A DNA stretch of 64,000 bases from CAZSNT01 sp964607765 (GCA_964607765.1 CAZSNT010000022.1:1-64000), one strand, 5' to 3'. Numbered from the stretch's first letter, positions 7,903 through 17,462 are shown. The notes: generated by a model not told the origin, from the letters alone. Numbers and translations: made by a program.

Positions 7903-10877
7903 TATGACTTGACAATATCCTCAATCGTCAGCGCGTCACTGCCCAGTTTGCTGTTTGCCGCTTCGAGCTTTTCGCGGTTCGAGGCGACGCAGATGGGAGC
8001 GCGGCTCAGATTCTGGTCCAGCACGCTCAGGACCACGTCTTTGACTTGGCCGGGGGTTGCGCCAAGGATGCGCTCGTACCTTCTCTCACGCCACTCGCGC
8101 GTCACTCCCAGCGCATGGAAAGCCAGCGCGTGAGCCGTGGCCGAGTCCGGGCGGATGGGCTCATGATCCTGCTTGAGTGTGCTGATGATTGCCCGGGTCA
8201 ACTCCGTCTCGGTCCAGTCCGCGCCCCGGATGTAGTCCGGCAGCCCTGCGAACACGCCGAGTGTGCGAACGATGTGCGGATCGGCGTAAGAGCCCAAAGC
8301 GATCTCGCCCGACGCGCCCGAATAGGAACACGAGGCACCGTAAGCGTTGCCTTTGAAGCGCAGTTCGTGGACCATGTAGTCGACGCGCAGCAGGCTCATG
8401 GCCAGACCAAGCAGCGGCGCTTCCGGCTCGCCGCCGTGCGGGGCCGGGACGATTTGGGTACAGTGTGCAACCTGGATGGGGGCGGCCAGCCCTTCGCGGG
8501 GCGGCGTGGCGAAAGGCGCCGGATCGACTGCCGGGTTGCCTCGTCCCTCGCGGCCCATGGCCGCGCCCCACGCTGCCAGAGCCCGGCGCACCGCGTCCAG
8601 CGCTGCGGCGCTGCCCGTGAAGCTGGCAGTGAGCCCCTTCCCGCCCAGCGCGAAGTCCCGGATCGCCTCGATGTTGGCGGCCAGTCCGTCGTATTCGTGC
8701 TTGAAGCCGCTGACAGCCGTTTCGAGCGTTGGCAGCTGGGGCATGCCGCTGAGTATCTCGTGCAACTGTCCCTCCCGCGAGAGCCAGCGTGCGGCGTGCA
8801 GGCGTGCTGTGTGCGCGGCGTCCTGGACCAGGCGGGACCGGCATCCGGCCAGGGACTGTACCACGATCTCCTCCAGCCTCGCGCGGTCTCGCGGGTCCAG
8901 TGCGAACACGAGGTCGTGCAGCACGTCAAGGGCAGGCTCAATCTGCTCGTCAAGCGCCTTGAGGCCGAAGCGCAGCGTCCACGCACGCTGCCGGTCCGGG
9001 GTCACGCGCCTGGTGATGCTGGTGCCGGCCCACACGCCACCCGTGCGCCCCGCAATGCGCTGCGCCAGCGTTTCATAGCCCATGCCTGCCGCGCCCAGTT
9101 TGCTGATTCCCTCCGTGAACCTCGGCACGAACGGCCACAGGTGGTCGGGCAGTCCGGCCAGATCGATGTCGAGACGCAGGTAGTTGACACCGTTGCTGAA
9201 CACGTCATTGACCAGCAGCGTCACACCGTTGCCCAGCTGTTCCGTGCTGGTGGGGATGTGCCTTGGCTTGTCCGGCAGGTCGCGTCGGCCGAGCTGCGGC
9301 AGGGAGCTGAGCGCCTCCGGCGAGTTCGGCGTTCCTGCTTGCCGTTCCAGCTCGGCCGCTTCAGCGACAATCGTCTCCACCTGCTGATCGCTCAGGCCGT
9401 TGCGGACCGCCTTCATCCGCGTTGCGAACTCCGCATCCATGTTGGGCTGCATGTCACGGTCCGGCGCGAGGGTCAGCGTCAGCCGGTGCGGGTTCTCGAT
9501 CAGGCGTTCTCGAATCAGCTCGTTGAACAGCCTGGGATTCTCCGCGTATCGGCGCCGGCAGGCGTCGAGGTGGTCCCCCGCGCTGAGGAGCATGAGCGGG
9601 TCACGATCGTAGATCCACGCGTGCAGCACGCGGTCCATCACGTCAAGCGGGTACCGCTCCCGGATCTCGCGGCAGCGGTAGGCCGCCTGCTGGAACGCGG
9701 CTTCCACAATTGCCGGATCGAACGTGCTGTCCGCCAGCCGTTCGAGCTCGCCCAGCACCAGCTCCTCGAATGCGGCGGCGCGCGCCGACTCGCTGCCCTT
9801 CAGACCCACCCCGAAAGTGGCTTCGATGCCGACCGGGAAAAAGCCTGAGAATGACAGAGCCTGGCCCAGTTTGGAGCCGATCAGCGCCTTCTTCAGCGGC
9901 GCGGCCTCGTTGCCGAGCAATATCCGGTCGAGGAGGGCCAGGGCCGTGCTCTGCGCGGGATCGGTTGCGTCGCCCGCGATCCAGCGCATGATCAGGTAGG
10001 TCTTCTCGTCGAGTTCGTCGCCCTTGGCTACCGGGTAGCCCGCTGTCCGGACGGCGGGCTCGGCCCAGCGCGGTTGGTAGGTGATCGGCGGCGGCGCAGG
10101 CTGGGTGCTGAAGGCGGCCAGCCGCGGGCCGAGGAAGTCGAGGAAGTCGCGCGTGTCGATGTCCCCGTACAGCACGAAGTAGGCGTTGGACGGGTGGTAG
10201 GCCTGGTCGTAGAACGCCTGGAACGCGTCGTAGGTCAGATCGGGGATTGCCACAGGATCCCCGCCCGAGTTGCGGCCGTAGACACTGTCGGGGAACAGGT
10301 TCTCCTTACAGCGGTAATAGAGCAGTGCCTCGGGCGCTGACGCGGCGCTTTTCATCTCATTGTAGACGATGCCGTTGATCGCCAGGTCGCCGAGCGGCGT
10401 ATTGGGGTCGGCGGGCACGAGATGGTGCCCCTCCTTCTTCAGGGCCTGTTCCGAGAGCAGGGGATGGAACACCGCGTCGAAGTAGACCTCCGCCAGGTTG
10501 AACAGGTCCTCCTTCACATTGCTCGACACCGGGTAGTAGGTGCAGTCCGGGCCGGTCATCGCGTTGATGAACGTCGCCATGCTCATTTTGACCATCTCGA
10601 AGAACGGGTCGCGCACGGGGAAACGCTCGGATCCGGACAGCACGGAATGCTCGATAATGTGCGGCACACCCGTGTCGTCCGGGGGCGGTGTGCGGAAGCT
10701 CACCGAGAACAGGTTCTCCGGGTCGTCCGCGTGCAGGTGCAGGATGCGCGCGCCGCTTGCCGGGTGCCTCACCTCGTAGGCCACGGCGCGGATCTCTTCG
10801 ACCGGCCGCACGCGTGTCACCTCAAAGTCGCCCAGCTGCTGTCCCTGCTGGAGATCCGGATTCGGGGTCCAAGCCAT
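7902..10877 (-). CDS. M16C-family zinc peptidase (presequence protease/Cym1-like)
   Basis: A 991-residue pitrilysin-superfamily peptidase of the long, single-chain PreP type with four homologous domains. The inverted zinc motif HIIEH is at 73-77, with the downstream acidic ligand probably E130 in NLAEVYFDAVF. Residues 80-140 (SGSERFPVRDPFFEM...TYYPVSSN) match the family closely. No signal peptide is visible, so it is likely a cytoplasmic oligopeptide-degrading enzyme. Start at 10877 is supported by AAGGAGC upstream. The gene ends at 7902 within a heptamer repeat. Upstream lies a repeat-filled gap and no co-oriented gene, so it is probably transcribed with, at most, the downstream TraB-PhoD gene. 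Confidence 0.92.
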   Translation of the reverse strand: MAWTPNPDLQQGQQLGDFEVTRVRPVEEIRAVAYEVRHPASGARILHLHADDPENLFSVSFRTPPPDDTGVPHIIEHSVLSGSERFPVRDPFFEMVKMSMATFINAMTGPDCTYYPVSSNVKEDLFNLAEVYFDAVFHPLLSEQALKKEGHHLVPADPNTPLGDLAINGIVYNEMKSAASAPEALLYYRCKENLFPDSVYGRNSGGDPVAIPDLTYDAFQAFYDQAYHPSNAYFVLYGDIDTRDFLDFLGPRLAAFSTQPAPPPITYQPRWAEPAVRTAGYPVAKGDELDEKTYLIMRWIAGDATDPAQSTALALLDRILLGNEAAPLKKALIGSKLGQALSFSGFFPVGIEATFGVGLKGSESARAAAFEELVLGELERLADSTFDPAIVEAAFQQAAYRCREIRERYPLDVMDRVLHAWIYDRDPLMLLSAGDHLDACRRRYAENPRLFNELIRERLIENPHRLTLTLAPDRDMQPNMDAEFATRMKAVRNGLSDQQVETIVAEAAELERQAGTPNSPEALSSLPQLGRRDLPDKPRHIPTSTEQLGNGVTLLVNDVFSNGVNYLRLDIDLAGLPDHLWPFVPRFTEGISKLGAAGMGYETLAQRIAGRTGGVWAGTSITRRVTPDRQRAWTLRFGLKALDEQIEPALDVLHDLVFALDPRDRARLEEIVVQSLAGCRSRLVQDAAHTARLHAARWLSREGQLHEILSGMPQLPTLETAVSGFKHEYDGLAANIEAIRDFALGGKGLTASFTGSAAALDAVRRALAAWGAAMGREGRGNPAVDPAPFATPPREGLAAPIQVAHCTQIVPAPHGGEPEAPLLGLAMSLLRVDYMVHELRFKGNAYGASCSYSGASGEIALGSYADPHIVRTLGVFAGLPDYIRGADWTETELTRAIISTLKQDHEPIRPDSATAHALAFHALGVTREWRERRYERILGATPGQVKDVVLSVLDQNLSRAPICVASNREKLEAANSKLGSDALTIEDIVKS

Positions 10878-10939
10878 GTATCTGCTCCTTGTACGTGTTC
10901 CCGGTTAACGTACTGACTCGGAACCCGGTGACAAACCGA

Positions 10940-10991
10940 GTGCGAGGGACGGGTGCGAGGGACCGGTGCGAAGGACCGGTGCGAAGGGCGG
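10940..10991. repeat. Four tandem 13-bp repeats
   Basis: Four contiguous copies of GTGCGARGGACSG (10940-10952, 10953-10965, 10966-10978, 10979-10991) in the gap upstream of the M16 peptidase. No coding signal. Confidence 0.85.
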
Positions 10992-11242
10992 GGAGCGTGC
11001 ATGAGTCATTGCGTCATTGCGTCATCCAGTCACCGGTCGGCGCTGGCATTGGCAGCCCCGAGGCACGAAGGTACGTGTTTGAGAGTAGAGATTTCTCTGA
11101 ACTCGGTAGAGAGAACTCGACAGCAACCGGATGCAATCGGCAGCTGCCGACCGCAATCGACGGGGGCTCTCGTCTGAGAAAACACGACTCTCACACCCGG
11201 AGAACCAAGTCGTGCGGCGCCGCGCCGGAGGACCGCGGGCCG

Positions 11243-11439
11243 CACCGAACACTGAACACTCAATGTCGTTGAGTTAAGGAGTTGGTCGCCATCCCGGAAG
11301 ATCAGGGTGAAAGATGAGGGCAGAAGATTAGGGTCGGAACACCTTGATCTTTCGCCTTAATCTTTCGCCCTAATCTCCAAGGGACGCTTAATTCAATGAC
11401 ATTGACTGAACACTGAACACTGAACACCGAACACTGAAC
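11243..11439. repeat. Long imperfect inverted repeat flanked by CACTGAA heptamers
   Basis: Arms at 11261-11278 and 11387-11404 are complementary at 15 of 18 positions. Inside them, 13-bp repeats of AGATYAGGGYGAA type run rightward at about 11299-11336 and in reverse complement at about 11345-11377, so the whole 145-bp block can fold on itself. Outside the arms, direct CACTGAA-type heptamers lie at 11243-11263 and 11411-11438. The rest of 10878-11239 holds the four 13-mers noted separately, an 8-bp GCGTCATT tandem near 11010, and no gene. Confidence 0.8.
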
Positions 11440-12636
11440 ATGAGCGTCAACATCACTGCAGACCACGCGAGACAGGCTGAGACATTGGTTGCGAGGGCGC
11501 ATGCGAACGGCGGACTTGCACCGTTGGATCTTGACCGGTTCTGGGCCGATCAGGAGACGGCGCGGCAGGATCCGTGGAGCGATGCGTGTCCGCAGGTGCC
11601 CCTCGGCATCATGATGTCGTCGGAGTGCGTCTTCGACGAACTGGGTATCGAGGAGGACTGGCATCGGCTGCACCACGACCAGGAATTCAGGCTCTCGGCC
11701 AACACCGAGTACAACGACCGCGCCGAACGGATCGTGGGCCGGCGCCTGCTCAGCGAGCGTCGCGCCGACCCGACCCGGCGCTACCCGGGTGTCAAAGGTC
11801 TGCACGACATCTTCGAAGCGAAGAACATCTGGCAGCACGGTTCCTACTGGCTGACCCAATGCGCCGGCACGCCGGACGAGCTGGCAGCCCTGCTCGATCG
11901 TGTGGAGGCACGTTTGGCGCAGTTGCGTGAGTTCATCCTGCCGCCCAACTGGGCGGGAGAGCGGGAGCGACTGGCAGCACTGGGCTGCAAGCCGGGTCTC
12001 TACAGGGGGCAGCGCGGGCCGGTGACGTTTGCAGCGTCCATCTACGGCGCAGAGAACCTGATTTTCCTGATTCTGGACAGGCCTGATCTTGCGGCACGCT
12101 TCCGCGACCTGATCCTGCGGGCCATGTTGACTCGGGCCCGGATCCTCGACGAGGAGGCCGGTTACACGCCCGAGACTGCGCCCCACGGGTTCAGCTTCGC
12201 GGACGACAACTGCATGCTGTTGAACGCGGACATGTACGAGTTCTTCGGCTACCCCGTGCTGAAGGGCATGTTCGATCGCTACAGTCCGGATCCCGGCGAC
12301 GCGCGCGGCCAGCATTCGGACTCGGAAATGGCCCATCTCCTGCCCATCCTCGGCAAGCTGGATATGACCTGGGTGAATCTCGGGCCGCGGCTTACCGTGA
12401 CGGAGATCCGCGAGCACCTGCCGCGAGCCGTGATCCGCGGGCAGTTGGCGCCGTTCACGTTCAGCCGCAACGAGGAAGTGAATATCGTGGCGGAACTCAT
12501 CCGCGATTTCGAGATGGCCCGGGAGCGCAAGGGGCTCGTGTTCTCAACGGCCGGTTCCATCAACAACGGCTCACGGCTGAGCGGGATGCGGCTGATCATG
12601 GCTGCGATACAGGAGTTTGGCCGGTACGACCGGTAA
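11440..12636 (+). CDS. Uroporphyrinogen decarboxylase-like (URO-D superfamily) protein
   Basis: A 398-residue member of the URO-D superfamily (COG0407-like), recognised from the C-terminal half: FADDNCMLLNADMYEFF, GQHSDSEMAHLLPIL, WVNLGPRLTVTEIR and FSTAGSINNGSR. This branch groups with corrinoid methyltransferases and uncharacterised proteins abundant in PVC bacteria rather than with heme-pathway HemE. The ATG at 11440 lies inside a degenerate CACTGAA heptamer array and has no Shine-Dalgarno sequence, which is unusual here. rmlA starts 17 bases after its stop, so the two may be co-transcribed. Substrate unknown; methyl transfer or decarboxylation is inference. Confidence 0.8.
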   Translation: MSVNITADHARQAETLVARAHANGGLAPLDLDRFWADQETARQDPWSDACPQVPLGIMMSSECVFDELGIEEDWHRLHHDQEFRLSANTEYNDRAERIVGRRLLSERRADPTRRYPGVKGLHDIFEAKNIWQHGSYWLTQCAGTPDELAALLDRVEARLAQLREFILPPNWAGERERLAALGCKPGLYRGQRGPVTFAASIYGAENLIFLILDRPDLAARFRDLILRAMLTRARILDEEAGYTPETAPHGFSFADDNCMLLNADMYEFFGYPVLKGMFDRYSPDPGDARGQHSDSEMAHLLPILGKLDMTWVNLGPRLTVTEIREHLPRAVIRGQLAPFTFSRNEEVNIVAELIRDFEMARERKGLVFSTAGSINNGSRLSGMRLIMAAIQEFGRYDR

Positions 12637-12652
12637 GAAGGGAGGACACCCC

Positions 12653-13522
12653 ATGAAAGGCATCATACTGGCAGGCGGAGCGGGAACGCGCCTTTACCCC
12701 ATCACGCAGGTTGCCAGCAAGCAGCTGCAGCCGATCTACGACAAGCCGATGATCTACTATCCGCTGTCCACGCTGATGCTCGCAGGCGTCCGTGAGATCA
12801 TGTTGATCTCCACGCCGCAGGATCTGCCTCGATTCGAGGCGTTTCTCGGCGACGGCAGCGTGTGGGGGTTGTCGCTGTCGTACAAGGTACAGGAGAAACC
12901 GGAGGGTATCGCGCAGGCGTTCCTGCTGGCAGAGGATTTCCTGGACGGTTCGCCCGCTGTCCTGATCCTCGGCGACAACCTGTTCTACGGCAAGATGGGG
13001 CTGGACCGGATTGTTGCCGCGTTCGACCAGGGCGCCTGCGTGTTCGGGTATCCGGTCAGTGATCCTGAACGCTACGGCGTGGTGGAGTTCGGCCCGGACG
13101 GACGCGTCCTCAGCCTGGAGGAGAAGCCGCAGAACCCGAAGAGCCATTACGCCGTGCCCGGGCTCTATCTGTACGACGAGCACGTTGTGGAGTACACCAA
13201 ACAGCTGAAGCCGTCGGCTCGCGGCGAGCTCGAGATCACCGATCTGAACCTGCACTACCTGGCGCTGGGCCAGTTGCGCGTGGAGAAACTCGGCCGCGGC
13301 ATCGCGTGGCTCGACACCGGCACGCCGGCCAGCCTGCTCGAGGCCGGCATGTTCATCTTCGCCATCGAGACGCGGCAGGGCTTCAAAATCTCATGTCCGG
13401 AAGAGATAGCGTTCCGGCAGGGCTTCATCTCGCCCGAGCAGCTCCGAGCCCTGACAGCGAACCTGCCCAACTCCAATTACCGGGAGTACCTGGAACGCAT
13501 CATCCGCGAGGAGGTCGGCTGA
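12653..13522 (+). CDS. rmlA: Glucose-1-phosphate thymidylyltransferase
   Basis: 289 residues, full length for RmlA/RfbA, which joins dTTP and glucose-1-phosphate to make dTDP-glucose, the first step to dTDP-rhamnose and related sugars. The nucleotide-binding signature GGAGTRLYP is at 8-16, followed by KQLQPIYDKPMIYYPLS, GDNLFYG, PERYGVVEF and EEKP, all typical. The C-terminus (EEIAFRQGFI) is also characteristic. The ATG at 12653 has GGAGG at 12641-12645. rmlBCD are not in the window. Confident assignment. Confidence 0.96.
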   Translation: MKGIILAGGAGTRLYPITQVASKQLQPIYDKPMIYYPLSTLMLAGVREIMLISTPQDLPRFEAFLGDGSVWGLSLSYKVQEKPEGIAQAFLLAEDFLDGSPAVLILGDNLFYGKMGLDRIVAAFDQGACVFGYPVSDPERYGVVEFGPDGRVLSLEEKPQNPKSHYAVPGLYLYDEHVVEYTKQLKPSARGELEITDLNLHYLALGQLRVEKLGRGIAWLDTGTPASLLEAGMFIFAIETRQGFKISCPEEIAFRQGFISPEQLRALTANLPNSNYREYLERIIREEVG

Positions 13523-13568
13523 CCACGAATGACGCGGGGTTGCAGGTCTGCCCAGGAAGGAGTGAACC

Positions 13569-14159
13569 GTGAGAAAGTACTGGCAACATGGCCTTGCAGC
13601 TGCGGCGCTGGCCGTCTGGGCTGTTCCGCAGGGCGTGGCCGAGGAGACCGAGCGTATGTCGACGATCCATGAAGTCTCGGTAACCACCATTGACGGCAAG
13701 AACACGACACTGGCCGAGTACCGCGGCAAGGCGCTTCTGATCGTGAATGTGGCAAGCAAGTGCGGCTTCACCAAGCAGTACGTGGGGCTGCAGACGCTCT
13801 ACGAGCGGTACAAGGACCGCGGCTTGGTCATACTCGGCTTCCCCGCGAACGACTTCGGGTGGCAGGAGCCGGGAACGAACGCGGAGATCAAGACGTTCTG
13901 CACGACTAAGTACGCGGTGAGCTTCCCCATGTTCGCGAAAGTCACCGTCAAAGGCAAGGATATGCATCCGCTCTACCGGCTCCTCACCACGGCCTCGGAC
14001 GACGGGGTCAAGCCGGGGCGCGTGACGTGGAACTTCAACAAGTTCCTGGTCGATCGGCAGGGGCGCGTCGCGGCCCGGTTCGGCAGCCGTGAAGAACCCG
14101 GCAGCGACAAGATGGTCGCGGCCATCGAGAACGCGCTGGGCAGCGCAGCAGGGGAGTAG
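13569..14159 (+). CDS. Exported glutathione peroxidase-family peroxidase
   Basis: 196 residues with an N-terminal signal peptide (about 1-24). Thioredoxin-fold peroxidase with the family's catalytic residues: C65 in NVASKCGF, Q99 in FGWQEPG, and W154-N155 in VTWNFNKFL. The usual FPCNQFG is FPANDFG here, so the common second cysteine is absent at that site; a resolving-type cysteine may be C111. The family reduces peroxides with glutathione or thioredoxin; a periplasmic partner is not evident. It starts 46 bases after rmlA with GGAAGGAG upstream, so it probably shares the transcript. Confidence 0.93.
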   Translation: MRKYWQHGLAAAALAVWAVPQGVAEETERMSTIHEVSVTTIDGKNTTLAEYRGKALLIVNVASKCGFTKQYVGLQTLYERYKDRGLVILGFPANDFGWQEPGTNAEIKTFCTTKYAVSFPMFAKVTVKGKDMHPLYRLLTTASDDGVKPGRVTWNFNKFLVDRQGRVAARFGSREEPGSDKMVAAIENALGSAAGE

Positions 14160-14182
14160 TCAGGCTGGAGAGGGGCTGCTCC

Positions 14183-14336
14183 GAATGGCGTTCAGTTGAG
14201 CCGTAGGACGACCCCCACGGCCTTGTGCCGTGGGTGAGCGAGGTCGGTCCCGCACGCAAAGCGCCCACACTCCCTCCCTACCCACACAAGGCGGGTGGGG
14301 GGCAGTGGCTTCCCGGCCCCCATCCTGACGCCATTC
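14183..14336. terminator. Convergent-gene hairpin region
   Basis: Between the converging peroxidase and proC genes. A perfect 8-bp stem, CCCACGGC (14214-14221) with GCCGTGGG (14227-14234), is nested in a wider pair: GAATGGCGTTCAG (14183-14195) and CTGACGCCATTC (14325-14336), complementary with one bulge. No T-tract, so a bidirectional stop is inferred from position only. Confidence 0.5.
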
Positions 14337-14340
14337 AGCG

Positions 14341-15141
14341 CTACCCCATCTTCCCGAGTTCCACCGACCGGTCCCGGGCCGCATGCACCACAGAGCTGAT
14401 CAAGCCGCGGAAGTCTGATTTCTCCAGCACAGCCAGCCCGGCCTGAGTTGTGCCGCCTGGTGATGTGACCGCGACACGCAATTCATCCGGCGTGCCCAGG
14501 CCGCGCCGCACCATCTCAGCCGCGCCCGCCACGGTCTGCGTCGTCAGCTCGAGGGCAACGTCCGCAGGCAGGCCCACGTCCACCGCAGCATCCACGAGCG
14601 CCTGGATCATCTCGAACACGTAAGCCGGCCCGCTGCCGCTCAGCGCGGTCACGGCGTCCATTAGCCCCTCGGGCATCTCATGGACAATGCCGGGGGCGCC
14701 GAATACGGTGGCGGCAAACTCACGATCGGCCGCATCGACGCCCGGGGCGCAGGCGGTGACGCTCGCGCCTTTGCCCACGGTCAGGGGCGTGTTGGGCATG
14801 ACGCGGACCACGCGGTCCGTACCGAACCAATCGCACAGCTTCGAGAGCGGCAGCCCGGCGCAGATCGAGATGATGAGTTTATCCGCACACAGATCGGCAA
14901 TCGGCTGCACGGCCTGTTCGGCCACCTGCGGCTTTACAGCGAGAAGGACGACGTCGGCAACGCCCAGTATCTCGGTCGCGTCCGCCACACAGCTGACGCC
15001 GGTCGCTGCCGTGAACGCGTCACGTGCGGCCGGAGAGACGTCCGCAGCCGCCATATCGGCCGCGCTCAGTACATCGTTGTTTGTCAGGCCGCTCGCAATG
15101 GCCGTGGCCATCTTGCCGGCACCGATGAATGCGATTCTCAT
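14341..15141 (-). CDS. proC: Pyrroline-5-carboxylate reductase
   Basis: 266 residues, normal length. Final step of proline synthesis: NAD(P)H-dependent reduction of pyrroline-5-carboxylate. The Rossmann motif GAGKMA is at 7-12; VVLLAVKPQ, RVMPNTP, and the family signature region ALSGSGPAYVFEM ... TVAGAAEMV and SPGGTTQAGL are all intact. The ATG at 15141 is preferred over one at 15156 because GGAAGG lies just upstream. proA and proB are not nearby. The gene stands alone on the minus strand. Confidence 0.97.
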   Translation of the reverse strand: MRIAFIGAGKMATAIASGLTNNDVLSAADMAAADVSPAARDAFTAATGVSCVADATEILGVADVVLLAVKPQVAEQAVQPIADLCADKLIISICAGLPLSKLCDWFGTDRVVRVMPNTPLTVGKGASVTACAPGVDAADREFAATVFGAPGIVHEMPEGLMDAVTALSGSGPAYVFEMIQALVDAAVDVGLPADVALELTTQTVAGAAEMVRRGLGTPDELRVAVTSPGGTTQAGLAVLEKSDFRGLISSVVHAARDRSVELGKMG

Positions 15142-15540
15142 TGGTATGCCTTCCATCTGTCGCGCTCACTGCGGTTTTCAGGTTAGCTGCCGCGTTTGGC
15201 CATGTCAACGCGTTCCGACAGATTCTTCCGGCTGCTCCCTCCCAATTCCACGGACGTTGACAGTGGCACCGGGCGGCCCGTGCCCAGGGCAGACCGCGGC
15301 CTCGGCGATCCCGCGCCACAGGCCGGGCGCCAAGACAGCCCACCGGCGAAGGAACAGTCCCGGCAAATTCCAGGCACCCGCCCCTTGATCTGGCGATCCC
15401 GTCGGGCTAGTGTGTGTGTCCGGAACCGGAACTTGGGAGTCTTGGTCCGCGTGTCCCGGCTTGCTGCATCGGGCGATATGCTGCTGCCAGGTCGGGTGTC
15501 ACGGCCAACTCCCCGAAGGACGTTGTCCCAGAGGTGTCGC
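15142..15540. other. Intergenic region between divergent proC and dapA
   Basis: About 400 bases. Open frames exist on both strands (for example 15183-15542 minus) but are Arg/Ser-rich shadows with no recognisable family. It should contain both promoters; I could not pick reliable -10/-35 boxes. Confidence 0.4.
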
Positions 15541-16416
15541 ATGGAATTGCAGGGCTGCTACACGGCGATCGTTACTCCGTTCAGAGACGGGCAGGTGGAC
15601 TACACTGCTTTCCGGTCGCTGATCGAGGAACAGCTGGCCGCGGGCGTCGACGGGCTTGTGCCGGTCGGCACAACCGGTGAATCACCCACGCTCGGATTCG
15701 ACCTGCACAAGAAGGTCATTGAGTTCACAGTGGCGACGGTCGGCGGCCGCTGCGCGGTCGTTGCCGGCACGGGCGGCAATTCCACCGAGGAAGCTGTCGA
15801 TTTGACGCGGCACGCGGCGGCGGCCGGTGCGGACGCGTCGCTGCAGGTCACCCCGTACTACAACAAGCCCATGCAGGAAGGGCTCTACCGCCACTTCGCT
15901 ACCATTGCGGACGAAGGCGGCCTGCCCGTGGTGCTCTACAATGTGCCGGGCCGCACGGGCCGTGAGATTGCCGTGGACACCGTGTGCCGCCTGTCGAGCC
16001 ACGACCACGTCGTGGCGGTGAAGGAAGCGGGGGGCAGCGTGGATCGTGTCAGCGCGATCCTCGACTGCTGCGCGATCACCGTGCTGAGCGGCGATGACGC
16101 ACTCACACTGCCCATGATGGCGGTCGGCGCGAAAGGCGTGATCAGCGTCGCGTCGAACCTGCTGCCCGCGGACGTGACGGCCATGGTTCACGCGGCCCTT
16201 GCCGGTGACTGGGACCGGGCACGCGCGCTGCACTACCGCCTCTACCGCTTGTTCTGCGATCTGTTCGTCGAGACGAACCCGATCCCGATCAAGGCCGCTC
16301 TGGCCATGGTGGGGAAGATCGCCGAAGAGTACCGGCTGCCGCTTTCGTCAATGACCGACAGCAGTCGGGAAGTGCTCAAGTCGAGCATGCGTGCGGCGGG
16401 CGTCGAGGTGCCGTGA
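15541..16416 (+). CDS. dapA: 4-hydroxy-tetrahydrodipicolinate synthase
   Basis: 291 residues, matching the Escherichia coli enzyme almost position for position. It condenses pyruvate with aspartate semialdehyde at the entry to lysine/diaminopimelate synthesis. T44 and T45 in PVGTTGESPT, Y133 in LYNVPGRTG, R138 and the Schiff-base lysine K161 in VAVKEAGG are all present. The open frame extends upstream to 15196, but family homology begins at the ATG at 15541, with AGAGGTG upstream. A secreted beta-sandwich protein follows 48 bases downstream. Confidence 0.97.
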   Translation: MELQGCYTAIVTPFRDGQVDYTAFRSLIEEQLAAGVDGLVPVGTTGESPTLGFDLHKKVIEFTVATVGGRCAVVAGTGGNSTEEAVDLTRHAAAAGADASLQVTPYYNKPMQEGLYRHFATIADEGGLPVVLYNVPGRTGREIAVDTVCRLSSHDHVVAVKEAGGSVDRVSAILDCCAITVLSGDDALTLPMMAVGAKGVISVASNLLPADVTAMVHAALAGDWDRARALHYRLYRLFCDLFVETNPIPIKAALAMVGKIAEEYRLPLSSMTDSSREVLKSSMRAAGVEVP

Positions 16417-16463
16417 CGCGGCGGCCCGCCTTGCCTGAAAGCGGACCGTGAGGAGACCGGAAC

Positions 16464-17441
16464 ATGCGTGGCTATTCCGTACTGCTGCTGTTCGTGGGGC
16501 TGACCGCTGTTCACGCGCGTGCCGAAGCGCCGGCGGCGTTGCGGTCGGGGTTCGAGGAGTCGGACGCGGCGGCCGTGTGGTCGCTGAGCACGAACGGCAT
16601 CGCGAGCGTCTCGGCGGAGGCCGCGCGGACGGGCGAGCGCAGTCTGAAAATCGTTGACGGCAGCGATGCGGACGGGTCGAGCGTGTTCAGCCATGCCGTG
16701 CGTGTCGTTCCGGACCGGAACTGCTTCGCCATGGCGTGGGCAAAGTGCGCCGAGGGCAGCGGACTCGGCTTCTACGTCAGGTTCTACGCAGCCGATGGGA
16801 AGACAATCGAGGTCGACGAGGCGGTTTACCACAAGCAGGTCGCGTTTTCCGGGAACGAGTGGACGCCCGTGTTCCTCGTGGTGCCGGCCGTGGCAGGCGC
16901 GGCGACGTGCAAAGTCTGGCTGCACAGCTACAACGCATCGACGGTGACGTGTTTCGTTGATGATGTCTTGCTGTGCTGGAGCGCGTCGCGCGACCTGTTG
17001 CAGGCGTCGAAGTGGTCCGGGGGCTATCCGGACGGCAAGACGACGAAGGATTCGCAGTGCGCCTTGCGCTGGGAACACCGGCTCTCGGGACGTCTGGCGC
17101 GGCAGTTTGCCCGGCCTGCGGACTGGAGCGCGCACGGCGCGCTGCAGTTCTGGCTGCACAACGAGACGCCGGTCGACACGACATTCGTGCTGACGGTGAC
17201 CTCGGAGAACGCCGACACGGAAGGCGGCGATTACTACTCGCTGAAGATCCCCATCGATTGGACCGGCTGGCGACAGTTCGTGGTGCCCTTCGAACGGTTC
17301 ACGACAGCCCGCAGTCCTCTGGGCTGGCATCACGTCGAGGGGATGGCGTTCAACGCCGGGGGCTGGGGCCAGACACCGGACCCGGATGCCGTGCTCGTTC
17401 TCGACGGGGTCAAACTCCTGCCGAAGCAGGAACGGGAGTAG
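16464..17441 (+). CDS. Secreted protein with two carbohydrate-binding-like beta-sandwiches
   Basis: 325 residues, signal peptide MRGYSVLLLFVGLTAVHARAEA, AGGAG eight bases before the start. Two jelly-roll-like modules can be discerned: residues 28-170 (SGFEESDAAAVWSL ... TCFVDDVLL) and 185-318 (WEHRLSGRLARQF ... PDAVLVLDGVKLL). The second resembles CBM11/CIA30-like or heparinase-associated ligand-binding domains, with the ending 'VLVLDGVKL' typical of such sandwiches. No catalytic motif is visible. It probably binds extracellular polysaccharide. Family assignment is tentative and the substrate unknown. Confidence 0.6.
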   Translation: MRGYSVLLLFVGLTAVHARAEAPAALRSGFEESDAAAVWSLSTNGIASVSAEAARTGERSLKIVDGSDADGSSVFSHAVRVVPDRNCFAMAWAKCAEGSGLGFYVRFYAADGKTIEVDEAVYHKQVAFSGNEWTPVFLVVPAVAGAATCKVWLHSYNASTVTCFVDDVLLCWSASRDLLQASKWSGGYPDGKTTKDSQCALRWEHRLSGRLARQFARPADWSAHGALQFWLHNETPVDTTFVLTVTSENADTEGGDYYSLKIPIDWTGWRQFVVPFERFTTARSPLGWHHVEGMAFNAGGWGQTPDPDAVLVLDGVKLLPKQERE

Positions 17442-17462
17442 GCTGCCAGTACTTCAGCCCTG

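Noticed and set aside
8046..9848. 600-codon open frame antisense to the M16 peptidase
   Set aside because: High-GC shadow frame with no recognisable motifs; the peptidase on the other strand is unambiguous.
11440..12636. HemE of heme biosynthesis
   Set aside because: No other heme genes nearby and the motifs fit the corrinoid-associated URO-D branch better.
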